Shown in pieces: positions 17,001-26,247 of a DNA stretch of 64,000 nt. The notes beneath the pieces are model-generated. The model had not been told where the DNA came from. It ran no database searches and saw only the letters and a program-made list of their open reading frames with translations. The DNA lies in contig NZ_JXCA02000027.1 of the NCBI RefSeq assembly GCF_000828085.3, forward strand, positions 62,126 to 126,125. The letters run 5' to 3'. Made by a program: the position numbers and the translations under genes. The stretch is from Scytonema tolypothrichoides VB-61278. Lineage in GTDB: Bacteria > Cyanobacteriota > Cyanobacteriia > Cyanobacteriales > Nostocaceae. The number at the start of each line of letters is the position of its first letter. The stretch's first letter is position 1.

Positions 17001-18479
17001 TCAAGGCAAAAACAGTGTTAAGTCCAAATGGCGTTCAACTTCAGCAGCTACAGAGTCTAAGATATGCTCTCTTTGTTCCCGGTAATTGGCAACGCCTGTT
17101 GGCAAAGATTTTAAACCCCGCTGTTGACGTAGACGATTTAACCAAGCACGTCTCCAAGGACCATTGTCGAAGATACCGTGGAGATAAGTACCCCAGACCG
17201 ATAAGCAATTATCCACCAAGCCTAAATTAGCATCATCGAATAGAGTATGGTAGTTTTCGGTTTCTGCTAGCGGAATTTCTATGCGCGATCGCCCTTGATG
17301 AATTTCAAACCCGATTACGGGTAAGCCCATTTGTGGAAAATGCGAGTTGACTTGGCGTTGACGAGCGACTTTCTGTCCTGTGATCACAGTTTTTATGGGT
17401 AACAGCCCTAGTCCTTGATATCTGCCAGCTTGTCCTTCAAGTCCTTCTGGATCGGCTATCATCTGACCTAATATTTGGTACCCACCACAGATACCCAAAA
17501 CTGTACCACCTGCTGCTGCATAGTGTTGAATTGCTTCTGCCATACCGCTTTTTTGCAGCGTTATCAAGTCAGGAATTGTTGTTTTTGTACCAGGAATAAT
17601 CAGTGCATCAGGATGTCCCAATTCTTGCTTAGGACTTATATATTTTACCCCAACTGTAGGTTCTGATTCTAATGGATCAAAGTCAGTAAAGTTAGAAATT
17701 CTCGGTAAGCGGATGACACTGATGTTGAGTTCAGTTTGTAATTTTTCTACTCTCCGTTCCAATAGGTCCAGGGAATCTTCTGCAGGATATAACTCTTCCA
17801 AATAAGGAATAACACCGACAACAGGAATACCGGTGCGTTCTTCCAACCATTTTATTCCTGGTTCTAGGAGCGATCGCTGTCCACGGAATTTATTAATCAC
17901 AATACCGCGAATCAAAGCACGTTCCTCTGGTTCGAGTAACTCCAGGGTTCCCACGACATGGGCGAAAGCACCACCTCTGTCAATATCAACAACCAATAGA
18001 GTTGATGCATTCAAGTATTTTGCCACCCGCATATTGGTTAAGTCTCGGTGCTTGATGTTAATCTCCGCAGGGCTACCAGCACCTTCACAAACCAACAAAT
18101 CAAATTCTGTACTCAAATGCTGTAGAGATTCTTCAATTGCCCGCCACCCGAGTTCAAAATATTGTTCGTAGTACTCTACAGCGCTGACTTTACCCATTGG
18201 TTTTCCCTTGATAATGACTTGAGAGGTCATATCTCCTTGTGGTTTGAGTAAGATAGGGTTCATTTCTATCCAAGGGGTAACTCCTGCAGCCCAAGCTTGT
18301 ACCGCCTGGGCGTAGCCAATTTCTCCACCATTAGCGGTCACATAAGCATTTAAAGCCATATTTTGACCTTTGAAGGGAGCCACTCGCCAGCCACGGCGCG
18401 ACAATATACGACAAATAGCCGCTGTTAACAGTGATTTCCCTGCGTGGGATGTTGTTCCCACTATCATAATTGCTTTCAT
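17001..18479 (-). CDS. cobQ: cobyric acid synthase (glutamine-dependent)
   Basis: Amidates four carboxyl groups of adenosyl-cobyrinic a,c-diamide using glutamine and ATP (cobalamin pathway). 492 residues from ATG 18479 (MKAIMIVGTTSHAGKS). The ATP-binding N-domain has GTTSHAGKS and FKGQNMALNAYV. The class-I glutamine amidotransferase domain carries the nucleophile in VLGICGGYQ and ends with the His region (GTYLHGIFDN). A TTG 6 bp upstream is also open but is not the family start. The only other cobalamin-linked candidate nearby is the ferredoxin-like gene. Confidence 0.96.
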   Translation of the reverse strand: MKAIMIVGTTSHAGKSLLTAAICRILSRRGWRVAPFKGQNMALNAYVTANGGEIGYAQAVQAWAAGVTPWIEMNPILLKPQGDMTSQVIIKGKPMGKVSAVEYYEQYFELGWRAIEESLQHLSTEFDLLVCEGAGSPAEINIKHRDLTNMRVAKYLNASTLLVVDIDRGGAFAHVVGTLELLEPEERALIRGIVINKFRGQRSLLEPGIKWLEERTGIPVVGVIPYLEELYPAEDSLDLLERRVEKLQTELNISVIRLPRISNFTDFDPLESEPTVGVKYISPKQELGHPDALIIPGTKTTIPDLITLQKSGMAEAIQHYAAAGGTVLGICGGYQILGQMIADPEGLEGQAGRYQGLGLLPIKTVITGQKVARQRQVNSHFPQMGLPVIGFEIHQGRSRIEIPLAETENYHTLFDDANLGLVDNCLSVWGTYLHGIFDNGPWRRAWLNRLRQQRGLKSLPTGVANYREQREHILDSVAAEVERHLDLTLFLP

Positions 18480-18853
18480 AACCAAATATTTGTTTTTCCA
18501 GCTTGGGTCGGTTAATTCAAAAGGTGAAATTAGTCATGAGTTTTCAGACTAGGAACTCCTGACTAGGGAGTCAAAAACCAAGATTTCACCGATTTAGTCA
18601 AATAGCTACGATAAAGACTTCATAAACTGAATTGAAACTCCCGTATTGATTGTTCCTTTTGATTCCCCACTCTTAACTCTTTTATAGCTTTTCTCCGTTG
18701 CTTATAGTATAAAAATTGACTTGTATAGCCGACGCCCTCACGCCGCGACAACGCTTGGTACCCCTTGCGGCTGTGCGTGACTATCGGTAAACCCGACGCC
18801 ACTGTGCATCTCCTGCACGCCGAAGCTTGCAACAACGCTTGGTACCCTTAATT
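18480..18853. other. intergenic with direct repeats
   Basis: No gene supported. A 16-base sequence, ACAACGCTTGGTACCC, occurs twice in direct orientation (18748-18763 and 18832-18847) within a GC-rich block, next to repeated GACGCC motifs. This is the style of interspersed spacer repeats in this genome. Confidence 0.6.
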
Positions 18854-19258
18854 CTAAAAGGGTAGCCTAAACCAACGAATAACAGCATTGTATAGGTTAT
18901 CACTCCATGTAGGAGTCCGCCAAGATTTCCTTTGAAATTGTTCTACTATTTGACGACCAAGAGGAGTGAGGCGGAAACTATCTGTAATTCCTTGACCATC
19001 TACTTCCCGTCGCAGAACACCCACTTGGATCAGCCACACAAGTGCATTGTCTGCTACTAACTCCGAGATAGAATGTTTAGTATAGCCATTTTGAACACCA
19101 GAACTACCAGTCATTTCACTTAACGCTACTCGACGAGAACGCATTGTTTCAAATAAGCAAGGATTGAAGGGAGAACACACTAAGGCTCGTTCTGCTCGTT
19201 CTAGAGTGGTGCGAGAATAGGTAAAGGTTTTCTGGTTTTGAGAATCTATACTAGGCAT
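18854..19258 (-). CDS. Npun_F0494 family protein
   Basis: 134 residues, soluble. It resembles the cyanobacterial family named after Nostoc punctiforme Npun_F0494: TYSRTTLERAERALVCSPF near the start and a C-terminal region (SFRLTPLGRQIVEQF) that looks like a winged-helix end. Function not known; DNA binding is a guess from the predicted fold. It is divergent from the small gene at 19411. Confidence 0.75.
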   Translation of the reverse strand: MPSIDSQNQKTFTYSRTTLERAERALVCSPFNPCLFETMRSRRVALSEMTGSSGVQNGYTKHSISELVADNALVWLIQVGVLRREVDGQGITDSFRLTPLGRQIVEQFQRKSWRTPTWSDNLYNAVIRWFRLPF

Positions 19259-19410
19259 TTGATCACTTTTAATACTTTCTGGCTTGGAATCTCAAACTGC
19301 TAAAACATGAGAAAACATTAGCTAGTAAAATATTACTTCTAAATTTATCTTTATTGGTTCGCCATCTCCGTTCCTTAAGTAACCATCATGAACTGCTTAC
19401 ACCAGAACAC

Positions 19411-19605
19411 ATGAAAAGACCTCTTAACCTGTTGGCTGTTAAAAGTTCCTTATTTTCAAGTCAGGTGGGCAATAAAATTTATCAGTATGTCCGCAGCCAG
19501 TGGAACGTAAGGGCAAAGCGCACGGTTTATACAGATGAATTTTATTCACGGCTAGAAGCTGTGGATGCGCTCAAAAATATTAGCAAATCGTTAACGATAA
19601 CATAA
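19411..19605 (+). CDS. small hypothetical protein
   Basis: 64 residues from ATG 19411 (MKRPLNLLAVKSSLFSS). The frame is open to an ATG at 19354, but the shorter form begins with a more protein-like sequence. It is basic (SQWNVRAKRTVYTDEF) and has no membrane segment. I do not recognise it; it may be a conserved small cyanobacterial protein. It ends 66 bp before the DUF6464 gene on the same strand. Confidence 0.5.
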   Translation: MKRPLNLLAVKSSLFSSQVGNKIYQYVRSQWNVRAKRTVYTDEFYSRLEAVDALKNISKSLTIT

Positions 19606-19671
19606 ACTATGCAAGTCAACACAGGCAGGTGCGTTACCATCCTATTAATGTAAATCACATTACAAAAGCTT

Positions 19672-20031
19672 ATGGAACCAGATTCTCTACCAACTGAGGT
19701 GATTCTGACGGATTCGCGTCAGTCCCTCGGGAGTGTGAAACTTGATTGGGCACCACAACCTGGAAACTATCTTGATTTTGAGGGCAAAACATACGCAGTT
19801 TTAGAGCGCCGCCACCGTTATCAATTTAAGGCAGGGCGCTATCGTTTGCAAAAAATTGCTTTATACGTACAGTCCGCTATACGACCAAATGAAAAAAGTC
19901 TTGTAGGAGGGCGTTGGGTCATCGGTGATGCCACCTGCCGCTACAATGCTTGTTCAGAAATCATGCGCTGCGCGGTTAACCCAGATGGACCATGTGAAAC
20001 ATGCCGCTACTACGAGAGGCGAGAGTGCTGA
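19672..20031 (+). CDS. DUF6464 family protein
   Basis: 119 residues from ATG 19672. N-terminal beta-rich part (TEVILTDSRQSLGSVKLDW), central basic segment (YAVLERRHRYQFKAGRYR), and a C-terminal Cys cluster (CRYNACSEIMRCAVNP, then CETCRYYERREC) that could bind zinc or a cluster. This arrangement matches the cyanobacterial DUF6464 family, function unknown. It is convergent with fmt, with 28 bp between stops. Confidence 0.75.
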   Translation: MEPDSLPTEVILTDSRQSLGSVKLDWAPQPGNYLDFEGKTYAVLERRHRYQFKAGRYRLQKIALYVQSAIRPNEKSLVGGRWVIGDATCRYNACSEIMRCAVNPDGPCETCRYYERREC

Positions 20032-20059
20032 GTGAAGTAAAGGAAATTTGGAAACAATA

Positions 20060-21064
20060 TCACTCAGCACTCCCAAATACCTCTCCCATTGCTAAACGCG
20101 AACCATTAACAAAATCCCATCCTGACTGGGGACGTTTGCCAGCACTTTGAACTTCTCGCAAGAGCAATAAGCCCTCTCCAGTTTGGACAATTGCTCCCAT
20201 TCCCTTGACGATGCTTACAACTTCCCCTGGACTACGCGATGCAGTTGACAAATTAGGTAATTTCTGCATAATTTCTTGAAGTTCTGCTGGTAGTTCATAA
20301 CCTTCAGCATCATCAAGGGGAGCAGTGGCGGTAATTTTCAATGGTTGATTGCGAAAGGTAGCGGTACAGTCTGGATAAAACCCTCTGATTTGATTGTGTA
20401 ATTGTATAGCGCTCTTTGACCAATTTAATTGATAATTTTCTTTCTTAATCAAAGGGGCATAAGTTGCTTGAGAATTATCTTGAGGAATTGGCTGAATTTC
20501 CTGGTCTTCCAGCTTGCACAAAGTCTCTACCAACAAATCTGCACCCAGAACTGCAAGTTTTTCTGCCAAATCATGAGCATTATCTAGTAATTCTATCGGT
20601 GTTGTTGCTTTGAGAAGCATTGCACCAGTATCCATTCCTGCATCCATTAACATTGTCGTGATGCCGGTTTCAGTCTCGCCGTTATACAAACACCACTGAA
20701 TGGGAGCAGCACCTCGATACTTGGGTAAAATTGAGCCATGCACATTAACACAACCCAATTTAGGCATATCTAAAATTTCTTGAGACAGAATTTGCCCATA
20801 GGCAACGACGACAAACACATCTGCGTCTGAGTCTTTAAGTTTCGTTAAAGTTTCAATGTCTTTTTTCACCCGGTGAGGTTGCCATACAGGCACATTAGCA
20901 GAGGTGGCGACAGCTTTTACTGGTGAGGGTATCAGTTGATTTCCACGTCCCCGACGTTTATCAGGCTGTGTTACAACTGCTAAGACATCGAATTCTGGAT
21001 TATTCAGTAGTTTTTCCAGAGTCGGTACAGCAAAACTAGGAGTGCCAAAGAATACGATTTTCAT
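20060..21064 (-). CDS. fmt: methionyl-tRNA formyltransferase
   Basis: Formylates Met-tRNA(fMet) with 10-formyl-tetrahydrofolate for translation initiation. 334 residues from ATG 21064 ([20 protein letters not shown]). Signature [20 protein letters not shown] includes the catalytic Asn and His; the catalytic Asp is in [11 protein letters not shown]. The C-terminal OB-like tRNA-binding domain is present (about residues 210-330). It is a partner of the deformylase at 1.5-2.0 kb. Confidence 0.96.
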   Translation of the reverse strand: MKIVFFGTPSFAVPTLEKLLNNPEFDVLAVVTQPDKRRGRGNQLIPSPVKAVATSANVPVWQPHRVKKDIETLTKLKDSDADVFVVVAYGQILSQEILDMPKLGCVNVHGSILPKYRGAAPIQWCLYNGETETGITTMLMDAGMDTGAMLLKATTPIELLDNAHDLAEKLAVLGADLLVETLCKLEDQEIQPIPQDNSQATYAPLIKKENYQLNWSKSAIQLHNQIRGFYPDCTATFRNQPLKITATAPLDDAEGYELPAELQEIMQKLPNLSTASRSPGEVVSIVKGMGAIVQTGEGLLLLREVQSAGKRPQSGWDFVNGSRLAMGEVFGSAE

Positions 21065-21883
21065 CAGTCATTAGTCATTAGGAGGCAGTGTTCGACGCTT
21101 GGTTCGGTCAGGCAACAGGAGCCAGTGTGTTGGGGAGACACTGCGTTGGGGAGGACAGTGCCGGGCGTAGTTGTCGAGGTCTTGGGGGTTTCCCCCATCG
21201 GGAACCCCCCTCCGGGTTCGCCAGTCGCCTGGCTGTCGGGAAACCCTCCCGCAGCGCTGGACTCACCGCAACGCACTGGCTCCCCAAGTGGAGCATCTGC
21301 CGTCGGATTTCCTGACAGTCGGTGCATGTGCCGTCGGCTGTGCCAACAGTCGGTGCATCTGGCGTCACCTGCCGTTCATTAGGAGCCACTGCGTTATATC
21401 GTACTCGAACTGACTTGATCTTCTGTTTTTTCGTAGAGTTGTTAAGATAATTCATCAAGCATTGTATCATTTTCATCTTCAATAATTTTTGCTATCAGCC
21501 TTTATGCTTTAATATATTTACCCTAATTGGGTCAATTAACACCTATCTACCCCTGTCCCGAAAACATTTGGGAGTTCTCTAAGATGTTGTACGAGCCATT
21601 TACGGAGCGGGTTTATCAGTCGTCCTAATTTGTTGGTTTTGTACAAAACTCTTAAAATGCGCCTTCCTGATGGTTTCCAATTTTTTGGTTTACTAGCGTT
21701 CTTAAAAATTCTGTAGCCAGAACGCGTACTACGAATGACTCTATTTTGTAAAAGTATGCGAAATTTGAGTAAACTATATCGTTAAAACTGCTAGTTCCTT
21801 GTTATACATATAATGATAACCTGCTTCATTGCTGCATCCCCTTGTGCTCCTCACACAGCAACCGCCCTCTAGAGAGTCAACAA
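21065..21883. other. 819-bp intergenic with GC-rich repeat block
   Basis: The first 300 bp (about 21085-21385) are GC-rich and repetitive. ACAGTCGGTGCAT occurs twice (near 21315 and 21348), each followed by a similar CTGCCGTC/GGCGTCAC word, and GGGTTTCCC and GGGAACCC form local palindromes. Open frames here on both strands are low-complexity products of that composition and are not called. The remaining 450 bp are AT-rich with nothing assignable except the start region of the exported protein. Confidence 0.55.
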
Positions 21884-23233
21884 ATGCTTAAACACCTTAT
21901 GCTGTCTGGATGGTTCCGTGCGCAACCATTCGTTAAGTACCTGATTTTTGTGATGCTGATCGCGCCCTTGATGGCAGCATCAGAGCACACGACTTCGGCA
22001 CAACAAGTACAAGTAGCTAAAGTAGCTTCGGCAACAAAAGAGCCAGACTCTATAGCGGTTGATCCCCGGTTATTGACAACGGCTGCTGTTGATAAAGCTA
22101 ATTTCGTTTCAGTACCAAAAGCAGCGCCAATCAAGTCCTCTACAGAAAAATCTCATTCCATACCAATGTCTTTAGGTGCGGTTTCCCAACCGCAAACACA
22201 AATAGATCAACAGACAAATAAAAATGAGGCTTTGACTGTAAAAGATAGTTCTGCGTCAGTTCAGATGCCGTATTATGACCAATTGCCACCATTAGAGTTA
22301 CCGCCAGCACTAAAAGAATCTGAGTCGGCATCAAACGAGATGGCAGCTAGTCAACACAATTTAGTGCAACGATTGAAAGCTTCTAAAGTTATAGCCTTGG
22401 CGGCAAACAATGGCTCTGCATCTGGGGAAGTGCTTGCTGCTAAAACATTAGAAGCAGTTAAAATTGACCCTTTCAAAGAAGGACAACAAAAGTCAACAGC
22501 AGTACTTGTTGTCGAACAACCAGGACAACAAGCTTCAAAGCAACAGCAAGATCCAATAGGAAGTCCTCATCCTATTCCTTGGACTTGGATACAGGCGACC
22601 CAAGATGCTATTGGTTCTAAGGGTCTTTCCGGAGTGCGTTACTACCGCAGTATGCCTGTTATTTCTGCAGATGGTAGATATGCTATGTACAGCCGCGTAC
22701 AACTGGAAGTCAAACCACAAATGTATAATACCCGCGTGACCAGCGTTTTATTTGTAGAAGATAGGCAAACTAAGAAGTTGCGAGTGGTTAGTTCAACAGG
22801 TTCCATTAACGATCCCCTGTTAAAGGTTCAAGTTTCTTCAGCAAGTGATGCACAAGGAACTATTGCGGTATTAGTTCCTGTTAGCTGGTCACAAAAAGGC
22901 GATCGCTTTTTAGCACGCAAATTTGAAGGAGCGATGAACACTTCTGATGTCACAGATTATGCACTCATATGGGATCGGGAACAAAATCGCTCTGAAAGTG
23001 TCACTCCTTCACAAGAAGAATATAAACACGAGATCGCTGTGTTGTTAGGTTGGAGTAAAACTCACCCTGACCAAGTGGTCTTTCGTGCTGGCGAATTGGG
23101 CCAAGAAGAATGGCCTTTAATGACAGTTGGTTACGATGGCAAAACTGTAGCTGCTACAACTACAGAGCAGCCTGTTGTCTATGGTAAACGGGTTACAGAC
23201 GTCTGGGCTGAGCCACAAGTCGCTTACAGGTAG
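21884..23233 (+). CDS. exported cyanobacterial protein of unknown function
   Basis: 449 residues from ATG 21884 (MLKHLMLSGWFRAQPFVK), with GAGAG upstream; a TTG-initiated frame from 21842 is less likely. Signal peptide about residues 1-42 (YLIFVMLIAPLMAASEHTTSA). Residues 45-230 are a low-complexity Ala/Gln/Ser/Thr region. From about 235 (HPIPWTWIQATQDAIG) a structured domain begins, with SGVRYYRSMPVISADGRYAMYSR and regular beta-strand-like segments to the end. No known domain recognised; probably periplasmic or outer-membrane associated. Confidence 0.75.
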   Translation: MLKHLMLSGWFRAQPFVKYLIFVMLIAPLMAASEHTTSAQQVQVAKVASATKEPDSIAVDPRLLTTAAVDKANFVSVPKAAPIKSSTEKSHSIPMSLGAVSQPQTQIDQQTNKNEALTVKDSSASVQMPYYDQLPPLELPPALKESESASNEMAASQHNLVQRLKASKVIALAANNGSASGEVLAAKTLEAVKIDPFKEGQQKSTAVLVVEQPGQQASKQQQDPIGSPHPIPWTWIQATQDAIGSKGLSGVRYYRSMPVISADGRYAMYSRVQLEVKPQMYNTRVTSVLFVEDRQTKKLRVVSSTGSINDPLLKVQVSSASDAQGTIAVLVPVSWSQKGDRFLARKFEGAMNTSDVTDYALIWDREQNRSESVTPSQEEYKHEIAVLLGWSKTHPDQVVFRAGELGQEEWPLMTVGYDGKTVAATTTEQPVVYGKRVTDVWAEPQVAYR

Positions 23234-23504
23234 ATCATATTTGTCCAGTTGCCCATAATTAGGACTAACACAGAAAAAATCAAACGCTTAATTTAGCGAC
23301 TGAGGGAAAATATTCGGGTTCAAAAGCAATAATTCAATCACTCCAGTCGCTTAACTAGTTTTAAAAAATTGCAATCTGAGCCTGAGAAAGAGCAGAAATC
23401 TAGAATAGAAAATCTCTACTTTCATAGGCTCAAACTTCAAAAATGATTAAAAAAGTGAAGACGCCAGTGGAGATGGAGAAAATTTCTGCATTTTGTTTGC
23501 CAAT

Positions 23505-24932
23505 TTAATAGGCACCTGTCTTGCGTAGGACAACTTGAACAGTTTTTAACAAAATTTTCAAATCTAGCCAGAGTGACCAATTTTCAATGTAAGAAAGATC
23601 TAATTTCACCGCGTCTTCAAAGTTATCGATATTGGAACGTCCAGAAACTTGCCACAATCCAGTAATACCTGGCAACACTTCTTGACGGATAAAGTGCCCG
23701 GTTTTGAATTTTTCTACATCTCTTAGAGGAAGAGGACGTGGACCAACCAAACTCATTTGTCCGAGTAAAACATTAAACACTTGAGGCAATTCATCTAGAC
23801 TATAACGGCGCAGAAATGTACCAACTCTTGTGATCCGAGGGTCATTCTTCAGTTTAAACAAGACACCATCTTTGATTTCATTCTTTGCTTCAAGGTCTTT
23901 TTGCATCTTTTCCGCATTGACAACCATTGTGCGGAACTTCCAAATTTTAAATTTCTTACAATGTAGACCAATTCGCTCCTGCTTGAAGAAGATTGGTCCT
24001 GGAGAATCGAGCTTAATCAGCAAAGCAATGAGCAAATACACAGGTGAGAGTATTACTAACAAAAAAATGGAACAACAAAGGTCAAAACACCGCTTTACCC
24101 AAAAATCACTGCCTGCGATAATTGGTGCTGGAATCGTCATACAAGGGACTTCACCTATCATCCATACTACAGATTTCGGATGAAAGATTGTATTTTGTGT
24201 AGGGAGTATTCTCAGGGTAATACCAGCTGTTTGGAAATTCCAGCAAACATAGAGACGATTCTTAATGGAATTCCAAGAAACCAAAACTTCTACTATCCCT
24301 TGGTTGCGAAGATATTCCAAGGTTTGTTCTCTGTTAGCTCTATCGAGGCACCTAGAGTCAGAAATTCCCTGTACAGTGTAGCAATTCTCTTGTTCTATTA
24401 ACCTAAGATGACTCTCTTGATCTTCTATGTCGGAGATTAGAAAAACAGGATAACGAATTGCTCCTTTTTTACGAAGAAGTCTAGTGGTAACATCAAAGAT
24501 ACAGCGTCCAGCACAGATGAAAGCTACAGACAAAAACCAAAAGAGTAGAAAAGTTGAGCGAGAAACATAGCTCTCTGGTTCGTAGAGAAAAGCAATCAAC
24601 AAAAGGAGAATGCCTGACAAAGAAACTGCTTTAATCAGATCTGGATAATTACGACGAAAAATACCTGCTTTATACAGTCCTTGCGCTGCAATGAGTCCTG
24701 TTTCTACTGTTAAAACTAGCAGTAGAAAAGATGTTTGTTTTGTCCAAGGAGATTCTAATGGAGTTCCCAAAAAGACTGCCAACTTCCATGCTAGGATTAG
24801 GGAAATAACATCTAGGAAAATAAGTGTTAATATCCGTAAAAATCGGATAGTTAATCCTCTCTGTATCGTTGTGCCTTTGGCTGAGCGTAAATCGGGTTTG
24901 AATTTTACTCTTGATAGAGTTCTGGAAGCCAC
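23505..24932 (-). CDS. polyprenyl-phosphate sugar-1-phosphate transferase (WbaP/HepC-type)
   Basis: Transfers a sugar-1-phosphate from a nucleotide sugar to undecaprenyl phosphate, the first step of repeat-unit assembly, at the inner membrane. 475 residues: four or five N-terminal membrane helices (about 35-140), a Rossmann-like middle, then the catalytic bacterial sugar transferase domain (about 275-475). That domain has KRCFDLCCSIFLLVILSP, FKQERIGLHCKKFKIWKFRTM, SLDELPQVFNVLLG, GPRP and GITGLWQVSGRS. It is the last gene of the minus-strand polysaccharide cluster. Initiator sugar (glucose or galactose) cannot be told. Confidence 0.92.
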   Translation of the reverse strand: MASRTLSRVKFKPDLRSAKGTTIQRGLTIRFLRILTLIFLDVISLILAWKLAVFLGTPLESPWTKQTSFLLLVLTVETGLIAAQGLYKAGIFRRNYPDLIKAVSLSGILLLLIAFLYEPESYVSRSTFLLFWFLSVAFICAGRCIFDVTTRLLRKKGAIRYPVFLISDIEDQESHLRLIEQENCYTVQGISDSRCLDRANREQTLEYLRNQGIVEVLVSWNSIKNRLYVCWNFQTAGITLRILPTQNTIFHPKSVVWMIGEVPCMTIPAPIIAGSDFWVKRCFDLCCSIFLLVILSPVYLLIALLIKLDSPGPIFFKQERIGLHCKKFKIWKFRTMVVNAEKMQKDLEAKNEIKDGVLFKLKNDPRITRVGTFLRRYSLDELPQVFNVLLGQMSLVGPRPLPLRDVEKFKTGHFIRQEVLPGITGLWQVSGRSNIDNFEDAVKLDLSYIENWSLWLDLKILLKTVQVVLRKTGAY

Positions 24933-25065
24933 GATTTCTGTCCCTCCTTATATTTGTACCGTTATGGCAGTTTTTATTCGAGTTGAACACATTTGGCATA
25001 TGCAACCATAACTCTTACCATTAGGGGCAAGAGTGGTTGTTAATAAATGTGATCGGGAATTGAAA

Positions 25066-26232
25066 TTAACGCTTTGGAGCTTTGTCAAACGCTCTTGCTA
25101 TAGCATTCCATGCCAATTTAGGTTTCATATTAAAATCGAAAGGTAAAGGTCGTAATGGGGCTTTGTCTGAGCGGGGAAACCTCGAAAGCCAGGTGTCGCT
25201 ATCAGTAAATCCCCAAGTGATGACTGCAATGACAGCTGGTTCCTCTAAAACAATAGAGAGATAGTCTTCATAGACACTTGCAACAATGCGATCGCGAACA
25301 TTTATATCTCTAGGCAACTGATTGTCTGATACATCTAGCTCAGTAATCAGAATTTTTAGACCAAGGCTGGCAACATCACGTAGAAAAGCTCTCAGCTTCT
25401 TTGAATTTAATGGTTTATCTGCAAACAAGTGAGCTTGTATGCCCAAGGCTTGAACAGGCGTACCCTTCGACTTCAAAGTTTTTAGCAATTTCAGTGTAGC
25501 AATTCTTCTTGCTTCATGCTCCGGTGTATCATGATCCAATAGAGCGTCGTTATATACCAGCAGTGCTTTTGGATCCGCATCTCTAGCAGTGCGAAAAGCA
25601 AGGTCGATATAATCTGGACCCAAAAACTTTAGCCATGGTGTGTCTTGTAAACCGTCAGGTCGTCCGTGTTTCGGCTCAATTGCCTCGTTCACCACATCCC
25701 ATGAGTGGATTCGTCCAGCATACCGTTTAACAATTGTTGACACATGGTTTGTTAAAACGTTCTCAATTTCTTTAGAGGTGGTTTTGGGGTCTTGGAATTT
25801 ACTAATTAACCACTGAGGAATGACTTGATGCCAAACTAAAGGATGTCCCCGGAAGAGCATCCCATGTTTAGACGCAAATTGGGCAAAAGAATCAGTATCA
25901 TTAAAGTTGAAATTATTGATACTAGGGCGAGTTACGCTCCAATAAAACCCCCCCACTAAAAGACCGCACTCTCGAATGAAAGCAGACTGTAACTGCTTAT
26001 TTATAGATAAATTCTCGTAACCAAAAGACGGAAATGCTCCATAAATTAATCCTTTAGCAGCAGCCCGTTTGCGTAAAGAAGTATTACCCACAATAGAGAA
26101 ATTTCTCTTTCGGTTATATTGAGCTTTAACTTGATTGTTATCTTTGAATCTATTGGCACAAACAAGGGGAACCGTGCTTGCCAAAGTTCCTAAGCCAAGG
26201 AGAAAGCTACGTCGTCTAATGAAAAATCGCAT
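25066..26232 (-). CDS. GH10 endo-1,4-beta-xylanase, Tat-type signal
   Basis: Glycoside hydrolase family 10, 388 residues. The N-terminus MRFFIRRRSFLLGLG has a twin-arginine pattern (R-R-x-F-L) and a hydrophobic stretch, so export by Tat is likely. Active-site motifs are complete: WDVVNEAIEP with acid/base Glu183, and ILITELDVSD with nucleophile Glu299. WHQVIPQW and HLF near 268-270 are also typical. Substrate would be beta-1,4-xylose-containing or related glycan. It lies between the sugar transferase and a glycosyltransferase in the same strand series, suggesting trimming or release of the polymer made by this cluster rather than plant biomass digestion. Confidence 0.93.
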   Translation of the reverse strand: MRFFIRRRSFLLGLGTLASTVPLVCANRFKDNNQVKAQYNRKRNFSIVGNTSLRKRAAAKGLIYGAFPSFGYENLSINKQLQSAFIRECGLLVGGFYWSVTRPSINNFNFNDTDSFAQFASKHGMLFRGHPLVWHQVIPQWLISKFQDPKTTSKEIENVLTNHVSTIVKRYAGRIHSWDVVNEAIEPKHGRPDGLQDTPWLKFLGPDYIDLAFRTARDADPKALLVYNDALLDHDTPEHEARRIATLKLLKTLKSKGTPVQALGIQAHLFADKPLNSKKLRAFLRDVASLGLKILITELDVSDNQLPRDINVRDRIVASVYEDYLSIVLEEPAVIAVITWGFTDSDTWLSRFPRSDKAPLRPLPFDFNMKPKLAWNAIARAFDKAPKR

Positions 26233-26247
26233 TTTGATGAATTGCTA

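Noticed and set aside
21840-21870. GTGCTCCTCACACAGC resembles the Yfr1 small-RNA core ACTCCTCACAC
   Set aside because: The first core base differs, no flanking hairpins or T-run are present, and it lies just upstream of the exported-protein start.
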